Shown piece after piece: positions 5,937 through 12,251 of a DNA stretch of 12,251 nt. The stretch is taken from positions 1 through 12,251 of the forward strand of contig MGSU01000104.1 of assembly GCA_001799195.1 (NCBI GenBank). Reading direction: 5' to 3'. The translations under genes were made by a program, and so were the position numbers. Each line of letters starts with the position of its first letter. The first letter of the stretch is position 1. The notes beneath the pieces are model-generated. The model saw nothing but the letters and a program-made list of their open reading frames with translations, did no database searches and had not been told where the DNA came from. The DNA is from Deltaproteobacteria bacterium RIFOXYA12_FULL_61_11 (lineage in GTDB: Bacteria > Bdellovibrionota_F > JAHFAK01 > YA12-FULL-61-11).

Positions 5937-6832
5937 AGAGTGGCGACGACCGGGAAGTGGTCCGAGGGATAGCGACCGTCATACGAACGGGTGATGATGT
6001 CCGAGGCCGTCGCGGTGAAGTCCGAACTGGCGAAGATGTAGTCGATCTTCTTGCCCTCGGTGCCGCCGGAAAAGGCGTGGCCCGTTCGGGTCGACGGGAC
6101 CTCGGGATAGAGCCGCCGGTAGGTGTCGTAGAGGACCACGTCCTCCCCCAGTTCGGCGGAGTCGAGGACGCTGATCGCCGGACTGTCCTCGGCGGCGTTG
6201 AAATCCCCGAGCACCAAGACCGTGTCTTCGGGGAAATCCCTCGCGACGATCATTTCCAAGAGCATGACGGCGCTGCGTTCCCGGACCTCGTCCGAAGCGG
6301 TGGAGAGGTGCAGGTTGTAGACATAGAGCGACCGTTGCGTCGAACGGTCCAGCAAGCGCGCCCAGGAACAGATGCGCGGGTGCGCGTTGTCCCAGTCGTT
6401 CGAACCGGGCTTCTCCGGGGTGTTCGAGAACCAGAAAGTACCGGTTTCGAGCCTCTCGAAGCGCTCGCGGTCCCAGAACAGGGGCACCATCTCGCCCTTG
6501 CCGTTCGCTTCCCGTCCAACCCCATAGGACTCGTAATCGGGCAGATGGTCTTGCAGGTAGTGGAGTTGGAAGGGGTGTGCCTCCTGAAACCCTATGATGG
6601 CCGGCGCTTCTTCCTCGACCACCAGGGTGACTAAGTCGCGGCGGAAGATCCATTGGTTGAGCCCGTCATTCACCGCCAGGCCGTGGCGGACGTTGAAGGT
6701 CATCACTGTTATGGGACCTTCGTGTCGCAGCGGAACCTCGCGCACCGGCTCGCCCAGGCAGGCCACGTTGGCAAGGGCGACCAGGTGGAGAGCGGCGACG
6801 AGGAGCATGAGGCGACGGCACGTCTCGGGCAT
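5927..6832 (-). CDS. Secreted endonuclease/exonuclease/phosphatase-family hydrolase
   Basis: 301 residues with every hallmark of the EEP fold, the Mg-dependent phosphodiesterase/phosphatase superfamily that includes DNase I, ExoIII and inositol phosphatases. These are N47 (TFNVRHG), E84 (GFQEAH), H175 (YNLHLST), D210 and N212 (LGDFNA), D264 (KIDYIFA) and D291-H292 (SDHFPV), so catalysis should be intact. The first ~24 residues form a signal peptide: MPETCRR then a hydrophobic stretch to ANVAC. C25 is in a poor lipobox context (Asn at -3), so periplasmic or secreted is likelier than lipoprotein. Substrate is not determined by the sequence: nucleic acid, a phospholipid headgroup or a sugar phosphate are all possible. 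ATG 6832 has GAGG (CCTC at 6839-6842 on the plus strand) 6 bases upstream. It converges on hutH with 7 bases between stops and is transcribed away from the glutaredoxin gene. Confidence 0.85.
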   Translation of the reverse strand: MPETCRRLMLLVAALHLVALANVACLGEPVREVPLRHEGPITVMTFNVRHGLAVNDGLNQWIFRRDLVTLVVEEEAPAIIGFQEAHPFQLHYLQDHLPDYESYGVGREANGKGEMVPLFWDRERFERLETGTFWFSNTPEKPGSNDWDNAHPRICSWARLLDRSTQRSLYVYNLHLSTASDEVRERSAVMLLEMIVARDFPEDTVLVLGDFNAAEDSPAISVLDSAELGEDVVLYDTYRRLYPEVPSTRTGHAFSGGTEGKKIDYIFASSDFTATASDIITRSYDGRYPSDHFPVVATLTW

Positions 6833-7033
6833 CGAGGACCTCGAGGAAGTGGACCGAGTACCTCTCTACAGCAGGAAGGGTGCCACCGAGATAGTCCCAC
6901 CATTGTTTCGCGTTGCCAGGAAAATGAATTTCGCAAGAGACCTTCAATCGGTAGCAGTGACAGCCTGCCGGGAAAACCGTTGGGGCTTCGAGCAGACATG
7001 CCCCCATCCTGCACTCGCCCTCTCATAAGATAC
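6833..7033. other. Divergent intergenic region with palindromes at the hydrolase start
   Basis: This is most of the 290-base gap between the minus-strand hydrolase and the plus-strand glutaredoxin gene, so promoters for both should lie in the gap. Two overlapping palindromes, CGAGGACCTCG (6833-6843) and CCTCGAGG (6839-6846), abut the hydrolase start codon and include its ribosome site. A 34-codon frame at 6924-7028 looks like chance. I see no tRNA, no repeat and no clear minus-strand promoter. Confidence 0.4.
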
Positions 7034-7061
7034 TTGACCGAGCGTACCTCATGGCTATGGT
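7034..7061 (+). promoter_or_regulatory. Weak sigma70-like promoter for the glutaredoxin gene
   Basis: TTGACC (7034-7039) is followed after 16 bases by TATGGT (7056-7061), about 60 bases before the glutaredoxin ATG. The -35 matches consensus at five of six positions and the -10 at four. Position and orientation fit, but the match is short and could be chance. Confidence 0.25.
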
Positions 7062-7122
7062 TCCCAACTCCCAGAGGTGACACTTCCGGGGGTAGTATCG
7101 CGATCAGAAGCAGGAGGGTCTC

Positions 7123-7362
7123 ATGGACCTCTACTACTTCCCGGCGTGCCCCTATTGTCGGCGGGTATTGCGCTTCCTCGAAGGTGAGGGCTCGGTGTTA
7201 CTACAGAGGGTCGTCCTGCGAGACATCCTCGCCGAACCGGACCAACGCGAGGTCTTGCTGCGCCTCAATCATGGTGAGGACCAGGTACCCTGCCTAGTCG
7301 TGGATGGGGTGCCGATGCTCGAGTCCCTGGACATCATCGAGTACCTGCGTTCGCTGCTCTGA
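7123..7362 (+). CDS. Glutaredoxin-like CPYC thiol-disulfide protein
   Basis: 79 residues, the size of a single-domain classical glutaredoxin. The redox motif C9-P-Y-C12 follows a first beta strand (MDLYYFPA). The cis-proline loop is QVPCLVVDG with P56, and the C-terminal end SLDIIEYLRSLL matches the glutaredoxin/GST N-terminal-domain pattern for glutathione binding and the last helix. It is predicted cytosolic, reducing protein disulfides or glutathione mixed disulfides. C57 directly after the cis-proline is an unusual third cysteine. AGGAGGG (7112-7118) gives a strong ribosome site 4 bases before ATG. It appears to be a single-gene unit, divergent from the secreted hydrolase and convergent with cca. 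A GST-like or NrdH-type annotation is possible, but the CPYC motif and length favour glutaredoxin. Confidence 0.85.
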   Translation: MDLYYFPACPYCRRVLRFLEGEGSVLLQRVVLRDILAEPDQREVLLRLNHGEDQVPCLVVDGVPMLESLDIIEYLRSLL

Positions 7363-7367
7363 GGTAC

Positions 7368-7407
7368 CCCGAGCCTGCACAGTCGAACCTTGGTTACGAA
7401 GCTCGGG
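7368..7407. terminator. Nested inverted repeats in a convergent gap, candidate shared terminator
   Basis: CCCGAGC (7368-7374) and GCTCGGG (7401-7407) are perfect 7-base arms. Inside the loop, TCGAACC and GGTTACGA (7383-7399) form a second near-palindrome around TT. The structure sits in the 63-base gap between the convergent glutaredoxin and cca stops. There is no T-tract, so termination may need a factor. Confidence 0.35.
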
Positions 7408-7425
7408 AGGTCGGGCGGCGAGGTT

Positions 7426-8742
7426 TCAGCCCTGGTCGAACCGGGATCGCACGAAGGCTTCGGCTTCTTGCCGGTCGCGCACGCGATCCTCGAGTTGGGC
7501 ATCGACGAGGTCGCGCAGCATGGCACCGAGCGCAGGGCCGGGCCGCATACCCATCCCTTGTAAGTCGTGTCCATCGAGCAGCGGAGCGGGACGCAGCCGT
7601 TCGAGGGGTAACGAGGCCAGGATTTCTTTGCAGTACTGCCAGGTCTCGAGGGAGCGTTCCGAGCTGGCGCAATCGAGCCGGTGGAGTTCGAGCAGCTCGT
7701 TGATGCACGGTCGGCCGAGCAAGCGCAGGAGGGTCGAACGGCGCATCTCGCGCACCTGCATGAACCGGTCGTGCAGTTCGACGAGCTCGGCCGCGCCCTC
7801 GACGAGGTGGTTCGAGGCCTTCAAGCGCAAGAGGATCGTCCGGGCGAGGTCGGCACCGACCTCGGCATGACCCGGAAAATGCGGCACAGGACCTCCGGTC
7901 GAGGTGAGGGCCTTACCGCAGTCGTGCAACAGGACCGCCCAAGCCAGGACCGGACTGGGCTGGTGGAGCATCGAGACCATGCGCAGGGTGTGGGTGAGCA
8001 CATCTCCCTCCGGGTGCCAATGCCGGGGTTGCTCGACTGCCCGCAAGCGCGCGAGCTCGGGCAGGACTTCGGAGAGGAGCCCCAGGTCCTCGAGCAGGGT
8101 CAGCCCCCTCCCGGCGTTCGGCCCAGTGAGGATGCGGGTCAGTTCGTCAAGGATGCGTTCGGCCGAGACCCGGGCGAGGAGTGGGGCATCCCGGCGCACG
8201 GCTTCCGCGGTTCGGTCCTCGAGCCGGAAATCCAGCCGAGCGCAGAAACGCACCACGCGCAGGAGCCGCAGAGAATCTTCGCGGAAGCGAGCGCCCGGAT
8301 CGCCGATCGCCCGGACCACCTTGGCGCGGAGATCGTCGAGCCCGCCGACCAGGTCGATCACGCGTTCCTCGAGCGGGTCGAAGTAGAGGCCGTTGATCGT
8401 GAGGTCACGTCGGGCAGCGTCCTCCTCTATGGTGCCGAAGGTCACGCTATCCGGGTGTCGGCCGTCGCCGTAGGCCCCGTCGGACCGGAAGGTCGCGACC
8501 TCGAACTCCTGATCGCCGGAGAAGACCAGGATCACTCCGAAGGCTTTTCCCACGGCGCGCGTACGACGGAAGAGGTGCTGGACCTGCTCAGGGGTCGCCG
8601 AGGTGACCACGTCGAAATCCTTGGGTTCTTGGGCGAGCAAGAGGTCGCGGACACAACCACCCGCGAACAAGGCCTCGTGCCCGGCGCTGCGCAGGCGCTC
8701 GACTAACCTCGTGGCGAGCGAGCGAGGGGAGGTTTCGTTCAC
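7426..8742 (-). CDS. cca: CCA tRNA nucleotidyltransferase / poly(A) polymerase family with HD domain
   Basis: 438 residues. The N-terminal class II nucleotidyltransferase head has AGGCVRD (27-33) and the catalytic aspartates D42 and D44 in KDFDVV. RRDLTING (111-118) and REDSLRLLRVVRF (154-166) are the base-selection and neck motifs. A C-terminal HD domain has HPEGDVLTH (243-251) and H273-D274 in LLHDCGK, with PHFPGH at 288-292. The enzyme adds or repairs the 3' CCA of tRNA. An A-adding or poly(A) polymerase role cannot be excluded from sequence alone. It starts at GTG 8742, overlapping the motB stop in GTGA (8742-8739), which implies translational coupling. A possible ribosome site lies inside the motB 3' end but is weak. 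It is the last gene of the motA-motB-cca run and converges on the glutaredoxin gene. Confidence 0.9.
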   Translation of the reverse strand: MNETSPRSLATRLVERLRSAGHEALFAGGCVRDLLLAQEPKDFDVVTSATPEQVQHLFRRTRAVGKAFGVILVFSGDQEFEVATFRSDGAYGDGRHPDSVTFGTIEEDAARRDLTINGLYFDPLEERVIDLVGGLDDLRAKVVRAIGDPGARFREDSLRLLRVVRFCARLDFRLEDRTAEAVRRDAPLLARVSAERILDELTRILTGPNAGRGLTLLEDLGLLSEVLPELARLRAVEQPRHWHPEGDVLTHTLRMVSMLHQPSPVLAWAVLLHDCGKALTSTGGPVPHFPGHAEVGADLARTILLRLKASNHLVEGAAELVELHDRFMQVREMRRSTLLRLLGRPCINELLELHRLDCASSERSLETWQYCKEILASLPLERLRPAPLLDGHDLQGMGMRPGPALGAMLRDLVDAQLEDRVRDRQEAEAFVRSRFDQG

Positions 8743-9677
8743 CGTGGACCTGGACGTTCGGACTCGCGTTGCTGCTTCGGACGACCGTTCCCGCGACCCG
8801 GGGGCTTTGCCTCCCGCCCTGGTGCCGATGGGGAAGGATTCTCGAGCCCGGGAGCAGCCTTCATATCGCTGTCGAGTTCGAGTTCCGGAGGAATTGGTTG
8901 GGTCGGGTGCGGTTCGATGGGTGACTCCAAGGTGCGCTCGGAACCCCGGAGTAGGTTGAGACGCTCGACCTCGGCCCGCAACTCGGTCGACAGGGTCCGG
9001 TAGGTCTGGGGGTACATCCGGATGACGATGCGGCGGTTGGAAGCCCGGTTCTCGGGAAGCGACTTGCCCTGGGGATCGCGGTTCGGGAGCTTGGGCAAGG
9101 TATAGGCATAACCGGTGGCGCGCAGTCTCTTGATGTGGATGCCGTTCTCGATGAACAGCCGGATCACGCTCGAGGCCCGGGCCGCGGAGAGTTCCCAGTT
9201 GGACGGGAAGGCCAGGGTGCGGATCGGCACGTCGTCGGTGTGTCCCTCGACCTCGATGCCGTAGCGTTCGTACTTGAGGTTCGCAAGAATGCGGATGGTC
9301 TCTTCGAGGATGGGCCGACCGCGCGGGTTGAGCTCGGCCCGGGCACTGTCGAAAAGGAGACTGCTGGCGAATTCGATGACCACCCCCGAGCCGTCGGACG
9401 AGATCGTGACCTCTTCTTCCAGCTTGTTGCGTTGGACTGCGGCGCGGAGTTCGGCGATGACCTCGGCGATGGGCATGAGCGGCTTCTCTCCCGAGATCTG
9501 TTCGGTCAGGGCCGCAGTGGTCATCTCGAACTTGGCCGGGTCGATGGTGGACATGGAGAAGAGGAGAACGAAGAAACAGAGGAGCAAGGTCACCATGTCC
9601 CCGTAGGTGATCTGCCAGTCGTCGACACCGGCTTCACCTTCGTCCACGGGTATGCGGGCGAGTTGGTCCTCGCTCAT
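8739..9677 (-). CDS. motB: Flagellar stator protein MotB
   Basis: 312 residues. A short cytoplasmic N-terminus leads to one transmembrane helix, YGDMVTLLLCFFVLLFSMS, with D27 at the position of the essential ion-binding aspartate of MotB/PomB. Residues 45-95 form the plug and linker. An OmpA-like peptidoglycan-binding domain follows (about 98-222), with LLFDSA, VEGHTDD and NRASNRRIVI. MotB anchors the stator to peptidoglycan and, with MotA, converts ion flow into flagellar torque. The last ~60 residues are Pro/Glu/Arg-rich, low-complexity and outside the conserved domain. ATG 9677 follows the motA stop by 3 bases, and its ribosome site lies inside motA. The 3' end overlaps the cca start. The coupling ion (H+ or Na+) cannot be decided from what I see. 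Confidence 0.93.
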   Translation of the reverse strand: MSEDQLARIPVDEGEAGVDDWQITYGDMVTLLLCFFVLLFSMSTIDPAKFEMTTAALTEQISGEKPLMPIAEVIAELRAAVQRNKLEEEVTISSDGSGVVIEFASSLLFDSARAELNPRGRPILEETIRILANLKYERYGIEVEGHTDDVPIRTLAFPSNWELSAARASSVIRLFIENGIHIKRLRATGYAYTLPKLPNRDPQGKSLPENRASNRRIVIRMYPQTYRTLSTELRAEVERLNLLRGSERTLESPIEPHPTQPIPPELELDSDMKAAPGLENPSPSAPGREAKPPGRGNGRPKQQRESERPGPR

Positions 9678-9680
9678 ACG

Positions 9681-10520
9681 TCAGCCCTCGTCCTCGACCT
9701 TGCCCTGTTTGTCGGATTGCTGTTGCTTGGCGCGTTCGGCGTCGCGTTCGGCTTCGAAATCGTAGATGAACTTCGGATCCAACTTGCAGTTGAGGCGGTC
9801 CATGATGAAGTACGGATCGCGTTTGGCGATCAGCAGCGCAAAACCCTCGAGCAGGAGCGAACGGCGGAAGCGTTCAATGCCGAGGATCTCTTTGACCTTG
9901 CCGGCATAGGGTTCGAAGAAGAGTTTTGCCAGGATGACCCCGTAGAGGGTGGTGATCAGGGCCACGGCGAGGCCCTTGCCGATCCCGCTCGGATCGCTGC
10001 CCATGGACTGGAGCATGATGATGAGGCCGATCAGGGTGCCTACCATGCCGAAGGCAGGAGCGATCTGGCCCAGTCTGCTCAGGATGTTGGCCGAAACGAG
10101 CTGGCGGTAGTAATCGTTCTCGATGAAGTCGAAGGCCATCTTCCGGAAATCGGCCTCGGGGTAATCCTGTTTCGCCAGGTAGATGCACCGCTCCAAGAAC
10201 ACGTCCCCGCGGGTCTCGGCTTCGAGACCTTCCAGGCCGGCCTTGCTGTAAATGCGCGACCAGGTCACGAACTGGCGGACGTCGTTGCACAGCGTCTGAG
10301 GGCTTATCAGTTGGCGTTTCATGGTCATAAGAGCGGCGACCACGGCCTTGAACACGTAGCGGCCACGGAAGCTCATGAACGACGAGGCGAAGACGCCGCC
10401 GAGGACAATGGTCAAACTGGGCCAGTCGATGAAACTCTGCCATTTGTCGGTGCTGAGATAGATGGAACCGAGGAAGACCATCAGGCTGCCGACGAGCCCG
10501 AGTATTGAAGATATCTGCAT
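9681..10520 (-). CDS. motA: Flagellar stator protein MotA
   Basis: 279 residues from ATG 10520. Four hydrophobic segments lie at about 4-22, 33-51, 146-170 and 181-203, with a large cytoplasmic loop between the second and third, as in MotA/PomA. The third segment carries IAPAFGMVGTLIGLIIML with P155 at the place of the functional proline of MotA, and P204 fits the second conserved proline. The charged C-terminal tail ends in Lys/Glu/Gln. MotA forms the stator ring around MotB and transmits torque to the rotor. I prefer ATG 10520 (GAGGA 11 bases upstream) to TTG 10592, which would add 24 polar residues before the first membrane helix. motB follows after 3 bases. No other flagellar gene is in the window. 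MFS lies 75 bases upstream on the same strand. Confidence 0.92.
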   Translation of the reverse strand: MQISSILGLVGSLMVFLGSIYLSTDKWQSFIDWPSLTIVLGGVFASSFMSFRGRYVFKAVVAALMTMKRQLISPQTLCNDVRQFVTWSRIYSKAGLEGLEAETRGDVFLERCIYLAKQDYPEADFRKMAFDFIENDYYRQLVSANILSRLGQIAPAFGMVGTLIGLIIMLQSMGSDPSGIGKGLAVALITTLYGVILAKLFFEPYAGKVKEILGIERFRRSLLLEGFALLIAKRDPYFIMDRLNCKLDPKFIYDFEAERDAERAKQQQSDKQGKVEDEG

Positions 10521-10595
10521 ACTCGACAGTTTCCTCTGCGGTGAGTGGTCGATCCGGCGTTCTGGTCTACCGGAAAGCGCGAGGATGTGCAACCC

Positions 10596-12020
10596 TCAAT
10601 CGGTGGCCGGGGGAGGAGCCTGGGGCAGTTCCTGGCCCTGGGGGGGCCTCTTGCCTCCGCGCTGCTGGGAACACCATATTCCGAAAAGACCGAGCCCCGT
10701 GAAAAGGAGGAAGATGAGGGATTGCCCGGACAGGTAGGCGTCGAGGTTGTCCGGGCCGAGCTTCTCCCGACCGAGTTTCAGCGAGAAGACCAGCATTGCC
10801 AGGGCCATGCTGGTGAGTTGGCCGGTCAGACGCATGGTACCGATCATTGCTCCGGCCACTCCCAGGTGTTTCGGACCGACCGAGCCCATGATCGCGTTGG
10901 CGTTCGGCGAGGAGAACAGGGCCAGCCCAATGCCTTGGGGTACCAGCCCGAGGATGACCCACCCGACCGAAACCTGGCCGTGCAACCTGCTGAAAATGAA
11001 AAGCCCGATACACGAGAGGGCCATGCCGGAGCTGACCACGTGGCGCGGCTCGACTCGGTCGGAGAGGCGGCCGGCGAAGGGTGAGAAAAGGACCATGAGT
11101 ACCGGTTGGACGACCAGGATGAGGCCGGCTTGGTGCGGCGAACGGCCGAGTACCTCTTGGAGATAGAGGCTGAGCAGGAAGGTTACCGCAAAGGTCGCAC
11201 TGTAGCTGATGAAGGCCGCAAGGTTGGAGAACGCGAAGACGCGATTGCGGAGGAAAAGGTCGAGCGGAAGGAGAGGATGGGGAGTTTTGGCTTCGATGGC
11301 AATGAAGAGCGCCAAGCCGGCAAGTCCGAGGCCGAGACAGATCTGACCGTGGGTGGCGAGGGGTTGACTGAGACCGAAGACCAGAGCCGCCAAGGCCAGG
11401 ACATAACTGAAGGTGCCGGCCAGATCGAAGCCCTGCCCCGGAGGCCCCTTCCACTCTGCAGCGACCTTGCGGGCGAGGTAAAAGAACACCGCGCTACCAA
11501 GGGGTACCATGGACCAGAAGATCCAACGCCAGCCGAGGTGCTCGGTGATCAGACCTCCCAGGACCGGTCCGAGGGATAACCCGGCATAGACCGAAGCCAC
11601 GGTGAGTCCCAGAGCGCGGCCGCGTTCGCCGGGGGGGAATACCGCGGTGAGCAGGGCGATACCGGTTCCGAACAACAACGAGCTGGCCAACCCTTGGAAC
11701 AGCCGGCCGAACAGGAGGAAGCCTAAGGACGGGGCCAGGGCGGTAACTGCCGAGGCCGCGACGAACAGGGCGATGCCGATCAGGTACAAGCGCTTGCGAC
11801 CGTAGAGGTCGGCCAGGCGGCCCATGGGCAGGAGGAAGGCCGCGGCCGACAGGAGGTACGAGGTTGAGATCCAACCGAGAGCGACCGCATCGAGGGAGAA
11901 TTCTCTGCCTATCCTGGGTAGAGCCAGGTTGATTGAGGAACCGAGGAAGGGGGTGACGAAGGAACCCAGGATAGCGGCCGATAATACGGCTCGGCGGATG
12001 GCCGGCGAAGCTTCGTTCAT
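10596..12020 (-). CDS. MFS exporter, DHA2 (EmrB/QacA-like, 14-TM) family
   Basis: 474 residues from ATG 12020, strongly hydrophobic throughout, with the length and pattern of a 14-helix drug:H+ antiporter. Motif A is GRLADLYGRKR (67-77), motif B is GRLFQG (105-110), motif C is GLSLGPVLGG (147-156), and WRWIFW (164-169) follows as usual in DHA2 proteins. A second-half motif A-like loop, GRLSDRVEPR, is also present. The substrate is not predictable; export of drugs or metabolites is typical. ATG 12020 gives a 10-residue cytoplasmic lead before the first helix. A TTG at 12083 would add an unlikely hydrophilic extension. Neither start has a clear ribosome site. The C-terminus ends in a Gly/Pro/Gln-rich tail. 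It lies between an upstream membrane-protein gene and motA on the same strand. No TetR- or MarR-like regulator is seen. Confidence 0.88.
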   Translation of the reverse strand: MNEASPAIRRAVLSAAILGSFVTPFLGSSINLALPRIGREFSLDAVALGWISTSYLLSAAAFLLPMGRLADLYGRKRLYLIGIALFVAASAVTALAPSLGFLLFGRLFQGLASSLLFGTGIALLTAVFPPGERGRALGLTVASVYAGLSLGPVLGGLITEHLGWRWIFWSMVPLGSAVFFYLARKVAAEWKGPPGQGFDLAGTFSYVLALAALVFGLSQPLATHGQICLGLGLAGLALFIAIEAKTPHPLLPLDLFLRNRVFAFSNLAAFISYSATFAVTFLLSLYLQEVLGRSPHQAGLILVVQPVLMVLFSPFAGRLSDRVEPRHVVSSGMALSCIGLFIFSRLHGQVSVGWVILGLVPQGIGLALFSSPNANAIMGSVGPKHLGVAGAMIGTMRLTGQLTSMALAMLVFSLKLGREKLGPDNLDAYLSGQSLIFLLFTGLGLFGIWCSQQRGGKRPPQGQELPQAPPPATD

Positions 12021-12119
12021 GGGAGGTCGTGGAACCTGTTCGAGGACGATGTGGCCAATGCAGTACACCGCTTTCGAGCTCAAGGGAAGCGCGATGATGG
12101 AGGACCTACCTCTCGTGGT

Positions 12120-12251
12120 TCATGGGAGGGCGAGGTGCCGTTCCAGGAAGAAGAAGGGGATGAACAAGAGATAGAAGCCCGGTACGCGCACCGCGAACCA
12201 CCACCAGGTGGACAGTTTCCACGCGGCGAGGGCGACGAAGAGGGCGTGGAG
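12120..12251 (-). CDS. C-terminal end of an unidentified membrane protein (5' end outside window)
   Basis: A minus-strand frame enters at the right edge and stops at TGA 12122-12120, giving 43 residues. They are very hydrophobic, with a WKLSTWWWFAVRVPGFYLLF segment followed by IPFFFLERHLALP, which suggests one or two membrane-embedded segments close to the C-terminus. The family cannot be named from this tail. It runs in the same direction as the MFS gene, whose start is 99 bases downstream, so the two may share a transcript. It is shorter than the usual ORF-size cut-off, so it could be overlooked. Confidence 0.6.
   Translation of the reverse strand, partial: LHALFVALAAWKLSTWWWFAVRVPGFYLLFIPFFFLERHLALP

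Noticed and set aside
6924-7028. 34-codon plus-strand frame in the divergent gap
   Set aside because: The purine-rich sequence is too close to the ATG, there are no recognisable features, and it lies across the region expected to hold promoters.
7681-8706. 341-codon plus-strand frame opposite cca
   Set aside because: Antisense to a gene with intact nucleotidyltransferase and HD motifs; no motif of its own.
9135-10508. 457-codon plus-strand frame opposite motA and motB
   Set aside because: Shadow of two well-supported stator genes; acidic low-complexity product without domain motifs.
10521-10592. TTG 10592 as motA start
   Set aside because: Adds a polar leader before the first membrane helix; ATG 10520 has a GAGGA upstream and matches the family N-terminus.
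12021-12083. TTG 12083 as MFS start
   Set aside because: Adds 21 residues not seen in MFS proteins and has no ribosome site.

Overview
The window is high-GC bacterial DNA. An OmpA-type peptidoglycan-binding MotB and several proteins with Sec-type signal peptides point to a flagellated Gram-negative. The phylum cannot be fixed from the sequence. An Acidobacteriota- or Myxococcota/deltaproteobacteria-like organism would fit the exported long TldD/PmbA-type proteins, but that is inference only.

Left part, plus strand (1-5919). The tail of an unrecognised gene (2-241) is followed by a 385-base gene-poor stretch. That stretch holds an orphan perfect Shine-Dalgarno, a degenerate array of twelve CTTGG units (413-548) and a 6+6 dyad (566-583). 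Next come two adjacent, related, exported TldD/PmbA-family proteins. The first (627-2351) keeps the HExxxH zinc site and the C-terminal zinc cysteine. The second (2370-4175) has lost both and looks like the non-catalytic TldE-type partner. A possible 40-residue Arg/Pro-rich small ORF with its own Shine-Dalgarno (4201-4323) starts 25 bases after the second gene stops. An MIO-dependent aromatic amino acid lyase of the HutH type (4375-5919) follows. Its cofactor triad is Ala-Cys-Gly instead of Ala-Ser-Gly, and no other hut gene is present.

Middle (5927-7362). A secreted endonuclease/exonuclease/phosphatase-family hydrolase on the minus strand converges on hutH with a 7-base gap, and an inverted repeat spans both stop codons. 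After a 290-base divergent gap comes a 79-residue CPYC glutaredoxin on the plus strand.

Right part, all minus strand (7426-12251). Read in transcription order: the C-terminal end of an unidentified membrane protein, a 14-TM-type DHA2 MFS exporter, motA, motB and a class II CCA-adding/poly(A) polymerase. motA, motB and cca are tightly packed: 3 bases separate motA from motB, and motB and cca overlap in GTGA. This indicates one transcript with translational coupling between flagellar stator genes and a tRNA-processing gene.

The best candidate for something undescribed is the 5' block: repeat array, exported TldD/TldE-like pair, small cationic peptide ORF and Cys-type MIO lyase, all in one direction. 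TldD/TldE is known to process peptides, so a peptide substrate encoded next door is plausible. The small ORF and the idea of a joint system remain inference.
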